A stretch of DNA of 64,000 nucleotides, taken from positions 54,856 to 118,855 of the forward strand of contig JAYODW010000007.1 of the NCBI GenBank assembly GCA_038116745.1, given 5' to 3'. The translations under genes and the position numbers were made by a program. Source of the DNA: JAYODW01 sp038116745. GTDB taxonomy: Bacteria > Pseudomonadota > Gammaproteobacteria > Ga0077536. The notes beneath the pieces were generated by a model, which was given only the letters and a program-made list of their open reading frames with translations, was not told the DNA's origin and searched no databases. Positions 24,036-32,774 of the stretch are shown here, in pieces (positions within the stretch are counted from its first letter, which is position 1; each line of letters begins with the position of its first letter).

Positions 24036-24521
24036 CTTCTTCCCTCCTTAGCAGTTCGCTTCATCCGACCTCTCAATAGAGAGTCCGCCGGGGCGAACCA
24101 ACGGACGGCGTCGCCACTATCAGGGCTGAGTGATGCCTGTGCAAGTTGTTTGCCTGTTATGCCTGCGGCCCGACGCACCTTTCGAACATCGTTTAAGGCA
24201 AGACAGACGATCGGCGGTTCTTTAGCCTATTGAGGTCGTTCCAATTGAAAGAGCGTACTTGCCCCGGGCAGGTCGGCAGGCAAAGTTGAGCAGTGCGTGT
24301 CAGTTTGATTGAGTCTCTCAAGGATCGGAAAGTCGCGGCAGGTAGCCGAACAAACGAGATCCGCAAAAGCCATGAATAATGCTGGTGCTGTCTGCTATTG
24401 CTGGTGCAGTTCGTACTGGCTTTGGCCCGCTTTTTAGATAGACGAACTCACTGAGGTTCGATATTTCCTCCGCGCTAATCCGCCTGCGATTGTCACGACA
24501 TTTGAGATGCCGAAAGACGGT
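24036..24521. other. Intergenic stretch between the cyclase and the SnoaL-like gene
   Basis: About 490 bases with visibly lower GC than the flanks. No long frame with family resemblance is present. On the minus strand a short stop-free run (RRRISAEEISNLSEF...) crosses 24300-24500 but cannot be matched to a family. It presumably holds the promoter of the cyclase gene and marks the left edge of the decayed island. Confidence 0.4.
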
Positions 24522-25175
24522 TCACGCCTCTTCGAAAAATGGATCCGGCACTGATGGGTCGCGGAGTTTCGCCGCAGCACCGGCTCCGGTGACCGGGAGG
24601 CCAGAAGGGTCGATCAGTCCAAGTTGAACCAGAACATTGGCTTGATCCCAATGGATATGCTCATAGGAAACTTTTCCATCGTCGATACCAACAATCACGA
24701 CAAATACCGCCTCGACAAATTTTCCGGTCGGCTTCACACCAGGCAGGATGTGGTCCATCGGTATCGTGTGAGTGAATGAAATGATCAACTCATCAATCAA
24801 TCTCTCTGCGGTTGCTGTGCGAGAAATAGTTTCAAACTTCGCATCCGGAGGGAAAAATTGCCCAATCAGGCGGTTCTTGTAAAACGTTCTCACCCCCCCC
24901 GCCCCCTGCCCGCCTATCATCGTTGGGACGTTAACGATGTGGGGATTTTTTGACATCGTCGCCATCGTTTTTTCAAGATCACCCGCGAGCTCCGCCTCCA
25001 TGTGAGCGTTGAAAATGCGCGCAGCCGACTCTGCTCCGGACAGCTCAGCGTCAAGAGCCTCAGGCGCCACAGCGCCGGCCTCATCGGCGCGCGCATTCAA
25101 TGACGAACCCGCTACGGCCGCAACCGTCATAGCAACACCGGCTTTAATGACCCTTCTTCGTTGGACATCAGACAT
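24522..25175 (-). CDS. Exported SnoaL/NTF2-like protein
   Basis: A 217-residue protein with an N-terminal twin-arginine-like signal (QRRRVIKAG followed by a hydrophobic run to ARADE). The mature part has the alpha+beta barrel pattern of SnoaL-like/ester cyclase proteins: IFNAHMEAELAGDLEKTMATM, GGVRTFYKNRLIGQFFP, then LIISFTHTIPMDHILPGVKPTGK and VSYEHIHWDQANVLVQLGLID. Its base composition is lower in GC than the catabolic genes, and it borders an IS remnant, so recent acquisition is likely. AAGGA lies about 10 bases before the ATG. Confidence 0.75.
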   Translation of the reverse strand: MSDVQRRRVIKAGVAMTVAAVAGSSLNARADEAGAVAPEALDAELSGAESAARIFNAHMEAELAGDLEKTMATMSKNPHIVNVPTMIGGQGAGGVRTFYKNRLIGQFFPPDAKFETISRTATAERLIDELIISFTHTIPMDHILPGVKPTGKFVEAVFVVIVGIDDGKVSYEHIHWDQANVLVQLGLIDPSGLPVTGAGAAAKLRDPSVPDPFFEEA

Positions 25176-25321
25176 GGATATTTAAGTCCTTATGGTTACG
25201 CGACAGGCTCGGCGGGGGCGGCCTCTATTGAGGTTGTATTCACGAGCAGACAGCTCGAAGTGCGTTGCAGTATGGCAGGTTGTGTGCGTCGAGTCGTGCA
25301 AAAAGGGTTTCATGGCTGATG

Positions 25322-25720
25322 TGATGTTTGAGCTTATGCGGCACGCCGCACGAAGTCCTTTTTTTTGCTCTTTCAGATAATCCATGTTGCGGCAGCGATG
25401 GTCTTCCAGCCACGCCTCATGGGTCTCTGCACAGAGCGCTCGAACGAGGCGTAATCAACTGGCGTCATTCGGGAAGATCCGCACCAAACGCGCGCGCCGT
25501 TTGATCTCTTCGTTCAGCCGCTCAAGCATGTTCGTGCTTTTCAGATGCTTGCCGTGCTGGCGTGGCAGACGATAGAACTCCAGCGTTGCTTCGATAGCCC
25601 CCTCAACTCAGTCGGTCAGCTTCGTATAGCGTTGTTGTCAGCGCTGCAACCAGGCGTGAAGGTCTTGCTGTGTACCCGCTTCGCTCAAGCGCTTTTGCAC
25701 ACACGGTGGCACGCTACTGC
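25322..25720 (-). pseudogene. IS256-family transposase, C-terminal remnant
   Basis: Reading the minus strand gives one frame with the IS256 C-terminal signature: LEFYRLPRQHGKHLKSTN, MLERLNEEIKRRARLVRIFPN, LRLVRALCAETHEAWLEDHR, MDYLKEQKK. In-frame TGA stops interrupt it three times, at positions where the family normally has Trp (in QRxQQRY and in LTDxVEG) and Cys (in NDASxLRL). Only about the last 130 codons can be traced, and no terminal inverted repeats were found. The element is dead. Its coordinates are approximate at both ends. Confidence 0.85.
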
Positions 25721-25900
25721 GTGGTTCATTTACGTCGTCTCAACACGCAAAGCAACCGGCAATGATCGCGGCTCCAGTAACCGTCGTGCTCTGGATTCAA
25801 GTGCTACCAAGAAAAGGGTGACGCCGATCCGACCTCAGCGTTCAGGTAAGTCGGGCCTTGTCGCTTTGCGAACGGCGTAATTCCTGGTCGGATTCCTACG

Positions 25901-26470
25901 CTAGCCAAAAGCGCCGGGCAAGTAGCGCAGGCCAAAAAGCATTGTCAGGTAAATACCGAGTACGGCTCCAGCCGCCACCTTTTGAACCCCACGGTCAGCC
26001 CACAGCAATCCCCCCCCATATCCCGCGAGGGCAAGCAACTGGACAACCCGCAGCGAACTCCACGCTGCCTCCGCCCCCAGAAGAAAACCGTCGACTGACG
26101 CTAGGATATGGAAGAGGCTCATGACCGTCAGGAACGGAATGCGAACCTTATCGAACTCCTCCCCGACGTGCCCTTCGTGCGCAGCATTACTGGCTGCGAC
26201 CAAGAGGCTTACCCCGACGTAGAGAAGCGTCGGCGCTAACAAGAGGTAGAAGAAAGCGGGGAACGTCCACTCTACCTGCCGGAAATCCCAGAGAGACCAC
26301 CAGTAGGCCGCAGAGAGGATGAACAAGGTTACTACCCAAGTCACAACGACCCAATCGACCTGAAGCAACCTGCGTAGCAGAACCATCGAGGCAACCGCTT
26401 GAAGTAAGTGCGTGACACCGATGGCGAGTACCAGCGAGATCATGACCAGGATGAACTCGAATAGGCTCAC
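25901..26470 (-). CDS. Polytopic membrane protein of unknown function
   Basis: A 189-residue protein with about six hydrophobic segments (FILVMISLVLAIGVTHLLQAVASMVL, VVVTWVVTLFILSAAYWWSLW, FPAFFYLLLAPTLLYVGVSLLVAA, FLTVMSLFHILASVDGFLL, then two more near the end). The GTG at 26470 follows an AAGGACG site and fits better than the ATG 60 bases upstream. I recognise no family. It stands between two transposase remnants in a lower-GC stretch and is probably a passenger gene of the island. Confidence 0.68.
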   Translation of the reverse strand: MSLFEFILVMISLVLAIGVTHLLQAVASMVLLRRLLQVDWVVVTWVVTLFILSAAYWWSLWDFRQVEWTFPAFFYLLLAPTLLYVGVSLLVAASNAAHEGHVGEEFDKVRIPFLTVMSLFHILASVDGFLLGAEAAWSSLRVVQLLALAGYGGGLLWADRGVQKVAAGAVLGIYLTMLFGLRYLPGAFG

Positions 26471-27010
26471 GTAAAACGTCCTTGGGGGTGAGAATCGCCT
26501 GACATTTTGAAAGTCTACTCTGCCACGCACAGCCTCAGGGCTATCGCGTTCGCGCCTTCAAAGCATTTCTCCCAGCCTCAAGGTACTTTCAGTACCTACA
26601 ATCATCTCCAGCCGTACGGCCTGAAAGTCGACAACGTAGTAAGCCTCACGCGAAACGGACCGCGTGCTTGAACCGTTCATCCTCAAGTAAGCCCTGCGCC
26701 ATCAGGCCCTCGAAGGTCCGGGACTAATTCTAGTAGCGGAATGTTTATAGATGGATGCCGTTATCCAGCTCGCGGGTGGCGTGGATGTCTTGTTTAAGGC
26801 GGGAGTCGAAGGCTGCGACACCGAGCGGCGGCCTATCCGTCGGTGGGTCGGGCCGGTGTTTGTCGTCCCCATTGCTAGCCGCCACGCTGACCGCTACCGA
26901 CGCACGGTGGCAGCCGCTGCAGCACTGCAGACCAAGGCTCCCCCGCTGCTCTAGTCCTTTAATGAGGTGAAAGTGGCGCAGCCGGTGACTGGCGCACTCA
27001 TCCCCAGCGA
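26471..27010. other. Stretch without a recognisable gene in the decayed island
   Basis: About 540 bases. Short frames exist on both strands (for example a plus frame at 26751-26954), but none has family resemblance or a convincing ribosome-binding site. It contains a small perfect hairpin at 26581-26597 and leads into the IS91-type transposase tail. It is best read as degraded mobile-element sequence. Confidence 0.5.
26581..26597. repeat. Perfect 7-bp hairpin
   Basis: AGGTACT at 26581-26587 and AGTACCT at 26591-26597 pair across a 3-base loop. There is no T-run beside it. A related GTACTT/AAGTAC hairpin occurs at 39194-39208. The function is unknown. Confidence 0.35.
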
Positions 27011-27013
27011 TAG

Positions 27014-27172
27014 AAGCGAGTTTTCGGGAAAGAAATTGAAATCTGCCTGGCCTGCGGCGGGGCGGTGCGGATCATCGCCTGCATTGGGGACCTCTCCATC
27101 ATCAAGAATCTGCTCATCCACCGGGATCCCAATACGCCGCAGTCCGAAGGCAACCGACGTCCACCGCGCTGA
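27014..27172 (+). pseudogene. IS91-family transposase, C-terminal tail
   Basis: The plus frame reads KRVFGKEIEICLACGGAVRI followed by IACIGDLSIIKNLLIH and ends at a TGA at 27170-27172. This matches the end of IS91-type (Y2, rolling-circle) transposases, where KRVFxIDIExCxxCGGxVRVIAxIED is characteristic and the two Cys belong to a conserved CxxCGG pair. A TAG sits in frame directly upstream where Leu is usual (QRLKRVF). Nothing of the catalytic region is present. It directly abuts the broken hydrolase, so it probably marks the insertion that truncated it. Confidence 0.75.
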
Positions 27173-27181
27173 GCGCCGCCG

Positions 27182-27656
27182 CAGCGGGGACCGGTTCGCG
27201 GGGAGATCATCGTCGACAGTTTTCTTTACCCGCTTCCGCGACTCGATGATCCGAAAAGTGCATTCGGGGCACTGCTCGCGCCCATGTTTAGAGCGTTAGA
27301 GGGGCCCCAAGGCCAAGTCCGAGTTCAAACGCTGGTACACTAGCTATTTCCATCCCCGCAGCGACCGTCAGCTGACCCGTAAGATTGTGGCCGAGGCGGC
27401 AATGACGCCGCAGGCGGTCAAGCTTGCCGAACTCCACTGGATGGTGGCGGACACCGAGGCGATTGCTGCGGGGATAGCCCAGCCGATGCTGTGGGTGACC
27501 GGCGGCTTCGGCGCGGGTGGGACCGATCAGTCCTACATTGCCCGGCATCTGAAGAAGGTCGGTTTTGCGCAGGTTTACGGCGCAAGCCACTTTCCTCACT
27601 TTGAACAGCCGGCGCAGGTCAACGCCATGATCGAGACCTTCCTCTCGCGGCTTTAG
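27182..27656 (+). pseudogene. Alpha/beta hydrolase, 5'-truncated and frameshifted
   Basis: The C-terminal half of an alpha/beta hydrolase. A first frame reads VRGEIIVDSFLYPLPRLDDP and on to LLAPMFRALEGPQ. After the GGGGCCCC run near 27301-27308, the reading continues one base out of phase as KAKSEFKRWYTSYFHP and on to YGASHFPHFEQPAQVNAMIETFLSRL, with the catalytic-His motif SHFPHFEQP. The nucleophile elbow and the N-terminal half are absent. It begins about 10 bases after the IS91-type tail. The length from the first recognisable residue is about 155 codons. It cannot be functional as it stands. Confidence 0.8.
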
Positions 27657-27713
27657 TCCGGGCCTCATGCGCGCGAACGGCGCGCCGCACCGGCTGTCCG
27701 CGAGCGGCGCACG

Positions 27714-28850
27714 TCAGGGGCAGTAGAGCTCTGCCGTGGCCTGCGCCCGCGCGGAGAGCTCGTTGTCCTGGTTCCGGGCTTCGAGTTCGAAATCAACCAG
27801 GCGACGCCCGTCCTCTTCCCGTTTGCCGGTGACGGCGCCATCGATGGTCAGGAGTTCCCCCTCGAGGTTGTGCCTGCGCACCTCGCAGTAGAGGCGGGTA
27901 AGCATGGCATCGTCACCGATCCAGTTGGTGATGGCGTGGCTCATCCAGGAGCAGCGCTCGGGGCCGTAGTCGTACGCGCCGGGCGCGCCCACTTTGCGCG
28001 CGAACTCCTCTTCCCAGTGCACCCGCTCCGGGCAGTCCGGGATCCCGAAGCGGTTCTTGATTCCCGCCGCGGGGTGCCGCATCTGCAGCTTCCAGGCGAG
28101 TTTGTTGGCACGGATATAGAGCCCGCCCCAGCCCTGGGCATAGCAGATGAAGCCGGTCACGGTCATCGGACCCTTCGCCATGCGGGGCAGCTTCTCGCCG
28201 ACCTGGATATCCGCGAAACGCCTCGGTTCGGCGCCGCGCACCGTTTCGGCCGCGTACAGCGCGGCGTGCTCGCGCAGGGTCTCGTCGTCATAAACCCGCT
28301 GGAAGCCCCCCTTTAGATCGCTGTACTTGGAACCCGTTTCGCGTGCCGCATCACGGTCGGTACGGAAACACCATGTGTCCGCTGCAGCCAGCTGCTGGTT
28401 GTCCTGATCAAAAAAATCGACGTGATAGATCTGCTGCACCGAGCGCCCCGCGAAGCGGGTGTCGAACTCGATCAGATCCTTGAGCCATGCGCGCGTTCTG
28501 AGTTCGGTATTGCGCACGATGGGGCGCATCCACTCGATGTCGCAGCCGGCGAACATGGCGTGTACGCCCGGCAGGCCGCCGACATAACCGCTGACAACGC
28601 GGTCGCAGGCAAAGAGGAAAGAAGGGGGGGCGACCAGCGTGCCGTAACGTGTGCCGCGGGCATAGTCGGGATCGCACCACAGCGGGTTGTCGTCGCCGAT
28701 TCCGTGAGCGTAGTGGCGGATATTGTCGCGCGTGGCTTCGTAGCACCAGGGCTCGATGGTGTCTTCGATCACCACACCGATTCGCTGACGTAGTTTATCC
28801 AGGGCTTCGTCGGTAATGCCGACGAATTCGCGCTTCAGAGATTCAGACAT
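27714..28850 (-). CDS. FAS1-like / MaoC-type dehydratase (acyl-CoA hydratase)
   Basis: A 378-residue protein with two hot-dog domains. The N-terminal half has a FAS1-like dehydratase pattern: ATRDNIRHYAHGIGDDNPLWCDPDYARGTRYGTLVAPPSFLF. The C-terminal half (WMSHAITNWIGDDAMLTRLYCEVRRHNLEGE) is MaoC-like. Such proteins hydrate or dehydrate enoyl-CoA thioesters. Its ATG lies inside the end of the CoA-ligase gene (8-base overlap), so the two are co-translated. Ligase plus hydratase forms the start of a beta-oxidation-like route for an unknown acid. Confidence 0.85.
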   Translation of the reverse strand: MSESLKREFVGITDEALDKLRQRIGVVIEDTIEPWCYEATRDNIRHYAHGIGDDNPLWCDPDYARGTRYGTLVAPPSFLFACDRVVSGYVGGLPGVHAMFAGCDIEWMRPIVRNTELRTRAWLKDLIEFDTRFAGRSVQQIYHVDFFDQDNQQLAAADTWCFRTDRDAARETGSKYSDLKGGFQRVYDDETLREHAALYAAETVRGAEPRRFADIQVGEKLPRMAKGPMTVTGFICYAQGWGGLYIRANKLAWKLQMRHPAAGIKNRFGIPDCPERVHWEEEFARKVGAPGAYDYGPERCSWMSHAITNWIGDDAMLTRLYCEVRRHNLEGELLTIDGAVTGKREEDGRRLVDFELEARNQDNELSARAQATAELYCP

Positions 28851-30429
28851 GCGAGGGGTCCTTATCGGTGGGGGGCTGCTGCGCTATCTGATCGCGCAGC
28901 GCTTTACGGTTGATTTTACCCGCCGGGGTTTTCGGCAGCGCGTCGACCACATCAAGGTGGCGGGGATATTCGTGCTGGGATAACCGCTGTTTCATGAAGG
29001 TCTGTACCGCCGTCGGTTCAACGGTATGGCCCGGGCGGGGAACGACGAACGCTTTGACGACCTGTCCGCGCACTTTATCGGGCACGCCGATCGCCGCGGC
29101 CTCTGCAATATCGGGATGGGACAGCAGCGTGTTTTCTATCTCAACCGCGCTCATGGTCCAGCCCGCGGAGATGATGACGTCATCCGCACGGCCGGCGTGA
29201 TAGAGATAGCCATCATCGTCATAGCGGCCCAGGTCCTTTACCCGGAACCACTGTTCTTTCCGCCGCACGGCTATTTCCCCGATAACGCCCGGCGCGACCG
29301 GGCGGTCTCCAGCGTCAATGATGGCGACCTCGTTGCCGGGCGCCGGTTTTCCGAGTGCACCCCGGCGGATGCTGTGGCCGGACATGCCCGGATAGTCGAC
29401 AACAATCACGCCGACTTCGGTGGTGCCGTACATGCTGCCCGGTGCAGTGCCGAAGGTCGTGGCGATCCAGTCGAAGGTATCCGGATCGAGAGGCTCGCCG
29501 GTAAAGGAGCACTTGGCGAGCGACAGCGGGTAGCGCTCTGCCAGACCGCTCAGGCGCAGCATCCGATAGACCGTGGCGGCTGCAGCGAAGTTGGTGATTT
29601 GCAATGCCTGCAGCGCTTCGAAGATACGCTCCGGGTCAAAGCGGCCGGCGTAGGTCGCGGTGTGGATCCCGAGCGCCAGCGGCGCAATGGTGCCGTGCCA
29701 CAGACCGTGCCCCCATGCGGGCGAAGAGGGGCAGAAATAGCGGTCGCCGGGCCGCAGTCCGCAACCGTACAGAGCAGCGACCATGAGGGTAACGACCGAA
29801 CGCTGGCTATGGCGCACCGCTTCCGGCAGCGCCCGCGTGGTGCCGGATGTGTATTGGAATACCGCCAGGTCATTGGCACCGGTAGACCATGCGTAAGCAG
29901 CATTCTGAGCATTGATGCTGTCCCACCAGTCAGCGCTGACCTCGTGCACTTCGAGCGCTGGAAAGCGTTCCCGCAGCACCTCTCCGAGGCCGTCAGTGAT
30001 AGCCAGCCGCGGTGTGCAGTCATCGATGCGCAGTGCGAGACCGTCGGGCCCGAACAGAGTGAACATGGGTACGGCAATGGCGCCGTATTTGATCGCGCCG
30101 AACAGGCAGGCGTAGAACGCACGTCCGGGCTCGAGGATCAAGGCAACGCGTTCTCCTGGCGCCACCCCGCGCGTCGCCAGCCAGTTGGCGAAACGTCCTG
30201 AATCGTCGGCCAACTGGTCGAAGCTGTAGTGTTCCAGGTTGCCGTCAGCACATTTAACGCTGACTGCGACCCCCTTGCCGCGATGGCGGTCGATGCATTC
30301 GTGGGCGAGGTTGAGCCGCTCGCGATCCCCGTCAAACAGAGCCCACAGAGCGGCCGGCGAAAAGGCGCGCTGGCTCGCGGCGCAGTCGTTGATGTCGGTC
30401 AGGGCAGGTTGTTTTGATGCTGGTGGCAC
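28843..30429 (-). CDS. AMP-forming acyl-CoA synthetase
   Basis: A 528-residue adenylate-forming ligase. The P-loop-like motif FQYTSGTTRALPEAVRHSQRS is near residue 205, the acyl/AMP motif MYGTTEVG follows near residue 335, and YHAGRADDVIISAGWTMSAVEIEN with a final KTPAGKINRKAL Lys motif ends the protein. It belongs to the medium-chain/benzoate-type group. The start is GTG with AGGA upstream. It is translationally coupled to the dehydratase downstream. Confidence 0.92.
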   Translation of the reverse strand: MPPASKQPALTDINDCAASQRAFSPAALWALFDGDRERLNLAHECIDRHRGKGVAVSVKCADGNLEHYSFDQLADDSGRFANWLATRGVAPGERVALILEPGRAFYACLFGAIKYGAIAVPMFTLFGPDGLALRIDDCTPRLAITDGLGEVLRERFPALEVHEVSADWWDSINAQNAAYAWSTGANDLAVFQYTSGTTRALPEAVRHSQRSVVTLMVAALYGCGLRPGDRYFCPSSPAWGHGLWHGTIAPLALGIHTATYAGRFDPERIFEALQALQITNFAAAATVYRMLRLSGLAERYPLSLAKCSFTGEPLDPDTFDWIATTFGTAPGSMYGTTEVGVIVVDYPGMSGHSIRRGALGKPAPGNEVAIIDAGDRPVAPGVIGEIAVRRKEQWFRVKDLGRYDDDGYLYHAGRADDVIISAGWTMSAVEIENTLLSHPDIAEAAAIGVPDKVRGQVVKAFVVPRPGHTVEPTAVQTFMKQRLSQHEYPRHLDVVDALPKTPAGKINRKALRDQIAQQPPTDKDPSHV

Positions 30430-30703
30430 GATGCAGTCCTGTGAAATGTCTCAGGTGACGGGATAGTGACCGGACCGGGGAAAGGTCGGGTTGTTCAGGC
30501 CACGTGACAGGTGGAGGGTACGCAGTGCCGGCGGCTGATCTCTCGCCGCTTTCACAGCGAACAGGTGCAGTGTGCGGTAAGTCCAGCTTTCAGCCATGCC
30601 GGAGGCTGGCGGGCCATCATGCTTGACCGGCGATCGAGGACGAGTCTTCAGACGATCGCTGTCGGTCCGGGTGTAGAACTGAGATTGCACTGACGCCGTC
30701 TGT

Positions 30704-31705
30704 TCAGTGTGTGAGACCGGCGGCGCGCGCCTGCTCGCGCAGGGCCTGTACCGCAGCGCGGTCCTTTTCCCCCGCGACGGCCCAGGTATTGTCGGCCCAC
30801 AGCCGCGGCAGTGCGGCCAGGCTAGCATCGCAGAGCAGTGTCGCCTGGAGCCCCTGCTGATTGAGACCGGCCTCTTCGAGGCCGGTGAAGCGCGATGAGC
30901 GTTTCCACGTGCGTATTTCGAGCGCTCCACCCTCCTCAAGCAGCAGCAGCTGCTGGTTTTGCGGCAGCGACTGCCAGGTCGTGAGGTTCATCAGCAGCAG
31001 ATGCGGGGCACTGCCCAGCCCCGGCCGCAGGAAATAACGGTTGAGTGGCGCCCAGTCGGTCGTGCTCGAACCGGCCACTGGCCGCGCCACGCCGTCGAGT
31101 TCCCTGAGCGCCAGCGCACGTTTAATTTCGCTCCTTGGCAGGGTGTCGCCGAGGGCGCCGAAGTCTTCAAGCAGCCTCTGGTAAAGCGCGCCGCCGCGGA
31201 TCCGCCGGCCCCGGATAGTGCAGTCCGCGCCCACAGGCTCGCGCAGCAGTAGCTGATGTCCGGGATGCCAGGTCGGGATCGCCAGCAGCTTGAGTCCCAG
31301 ACTGTCGTAGTGCTGGTCGACGCTCTGCCACAGGCCGCTGTCGCGCAAGGCACCAGGTTCGGCCTCCAGCGCGCTGAGCGCATGACCGACACCGGTAATG
31401 TCGAGGTGAAACAGCCCCAGGGTGAACAGCACGTCGAAGATGCCGATCTGCACCGCTGCGAGTTGGTCGAACGCGGGTACCGCCTCGGGTCCGAAAAATA
31501 TGAACTGCAGCCCACTCTCGGCGCGGGGCTCCACTTTTCGCGCGAAGCGTTCGACGATCTGGGGGATCCCGATGTAGTCGGGTGTCCAGGAGGAAAGCAC
31601 GCGCAGCTCGGTGCTGCTCGCGGCACCGCACAGGGCAGCCTGCAGCAGCAGGCAAAAGAGCAACAGGCGACCGGAGACGCGGGGGGAGATGAAGGGAGCG
31701 TTCAT
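30704..31705 (-). CDS. TRAP-type (DctP-like) periplasmic solute-binding protein
   Basis: A 333-residue exported protein. The signal peptide RLLLFCLLLQAALCGAAS precedes TELRVLSSWTPDYIGIPQIVERFARKV, the typical N-terminal strand of DctP proteins. WQSLPQNQQLLLLEEGG near residue 250 is the usual TRAP motif region. The frame is open upstream to 31939, but the ATG at 31705 starts at the signal peptide. A TATAAT lies 12 bases before that ATG on this strand, without a good -35 box. No dctQ/dctM membrane genes are nearby, so the transporter partner is elsewhere or absent. Confidence 0.82.
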   Translation of the reverse strand: MNAPFISPRVSGRLLLFCLLLQAALCGAASSTELRVLSSWTPDYIGIPQIVERFARKVEPRAESGLQFIFFGPEAVPAFDQLAAVQIGIFDVLFTLGLFHLDITGVGHALSALEAEPGALRDSGLWQSVDQHYDSLGLKLLAIPTWHPGHQLLLREPVGADCTIRGRRIRGGALYQRLLEDFGALGDTLPRSEIKRALALRELDGVARPVAGSSTTDWAPLNRYFLRPGLGSAPHLLLMNLTTWQSLPQNQQLLLLEEGGALEIRTWKRSSRFTGLEEAGLNQQGLQATLLCDASLAALPRLWADNTWAVAGEKDRAAVQALREQARAAGLTH

Positions 31706-31793
31706 GCGCCGCGTATTATAGAGACGGTCCCGCGCGCCGCCGCCGACGGGGCTCTGCACGGCTTGCTGAACATCACTGGGAAACGGCTGAACG

Positions 31794-32249
31794 ATGAAAA
31801 TCTGGGTAGATGCAGACGCGTGCCCGGTGGTGATCCGGGAGATCCTGTTCCGGGCGGCGGTGCGGACCGAGACGGTCATGACGCTGGTCGCTAACTCGCT
31901 ACTGCAGGTCCCTCCCTCCCCGTACATCCATTTCCGCAAAGTCGCCCGCGGGTTTGATGCCGCAGACGATCGTATCCTCGCCGAAGCTGCGCCAGGTGAT
32001 CTGGTTATTACTGCGGATATTCCGCTCGCGGCAGAGGCGATCGAACGCGGTGCTCAGGCGCTCAGTCCGCGCGGCGAACTATTCTCGCCGGACACTATCC
32101 GCCAGCTGCGCACCATGCGCGATTTCATGGATACCCTGCGCGGCAGCGGGATCCAGAGTGGTGGTGCGGCGCCCATGCGGGCTGCTGATCGCCAGGCCTT
32201 TGCCGCCAAACTCGATACTCTGCTGACCGCCGCGGCGCGGCAGCAATGA
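31794..32249 (+). CDS. YaiI/YqxD-family (DUF188) protein
   Basis: A 151-residue PIN-like protein with all family markers: MKIWVDADACPVVIREILFRAA at the N-terminus, FDAADDRILAEAAPGDLVITADIPLAAEAIERGA, then SPRGELFSPDTIRQLRTMRDFMDTLRGSG. The function of the family is not established. It is divergent from the TRAP-type gene, with 88 bases between starts. Confidence 0.92.
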   Translation: MKIWVDADACPVVIREILFRAAVRTETVMTLVANSLLQVPPSPYIHFRKVARGFDAADDRILAEAAPGDLVITADIPLAAEAIERGAQALSPRGELFSPDTIRQLRTMRDFMDTLRGSGIQSGGAAPMRAADRQAFAAKLDTLLTAAARQQ

Positions 32250-32294
32250 TGCAGGCTGACAGGCGGTTCGTGCCGATATTCAGGGGCTGACGCG

Positions 32295-32774
32295 ATGGAT
32301 ATCTTTTCGGGTGGGTTCACACCAGGCGATGTGGGGCATGCAATTCAGCTCGCTCTGGCGCCCGTGTTTCTGCTGACCGGTATTGGCGCGCTGATGAATG
32401 TCATGACCGGACGTCTGGGGCGGATTATCGACCGCGGCCGTTACCTGACAGAGAACCCACTCTCAGGCGCACAGCTCTCAGGCAACGATGTTCGGCATGA
32501 GCTGCATAACCTGAGCCGGCGGCTGCGCGCCGCGCATGCCGCAATTTCGATGTGTACTTTTTCAGCGCTGCTGGTCTGCGCAATTGTGTGCGTGCTGTTT
32601 CTTGATGCGCTGCTGAGCGCGAGCCTGCGCTGGCTCATCGGGACGCTGTTTCTGGGTTCGGCCCTGGCGCTCGTGGTCGGGCTCGGGTTTTTCCAGCACG
32701 AGGTGTATCTCGCCATGCGGACGGTGCGTATCACCGCTGCCCGGGTGAGCGCCGAGGTGCAGGATCTCAGATAA
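32295..32774 (+). CDS. DUF2721 membrane protein
   Basis: A 159-residue inner-membrane protein of a family common in Proteobacteria and Cyanobacteria. The N-terminus (DVGHAIQLALAPVFLLTGIGALMNVMTGRLGRIIDRGRYL) and two further hydrophobic segments around residues 88-140 (MCTFSALLVCAIVCVLFLDALL and LIGTLFLGSALALVVGLGFFQHEV) match it. It follows the DUF188 gene by 45 bases. The function of DUF2721 is unknown. Its end overlaps the convergent small membrane gene by 8 bases. Confidence 0.88.
   Translation: MDIFSGGFTPGDVGHAIQLALAPVFLLTGIGALMNVMTGRLGRIIDRGRYLTENPLSGAQLSGNDVRHELHNLSRRLRAAHAAISMCTFSALLVCAIVCVLFLDALLSASLRWLIGTLFLGSALALVVGLGFFQHEVYLAMRTVRITAARVSAEVQDLR

Noticed and set aside
25322..25720. 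In-frame TGA recoding (Sec or Trp) in the IS256-type gene
   Set aside because: The gene is truncated with no N-terminal half, no SECIS-type structure was seen and the host uses TGA as stop in all other genes.
26751..26954. Plus-strand 67-residue frame as a gene
   Set aside because: No ribosome-binding site, no family resemblance, and it lies in degraded mobile-element sequence.
29026..30201. Long plus-strand frame opposite the CoA ligase
   Set aside because: It is antisense to a clear adenylate-forming enzyme with all its motifs. High GC produces long open shadows on the other strand.
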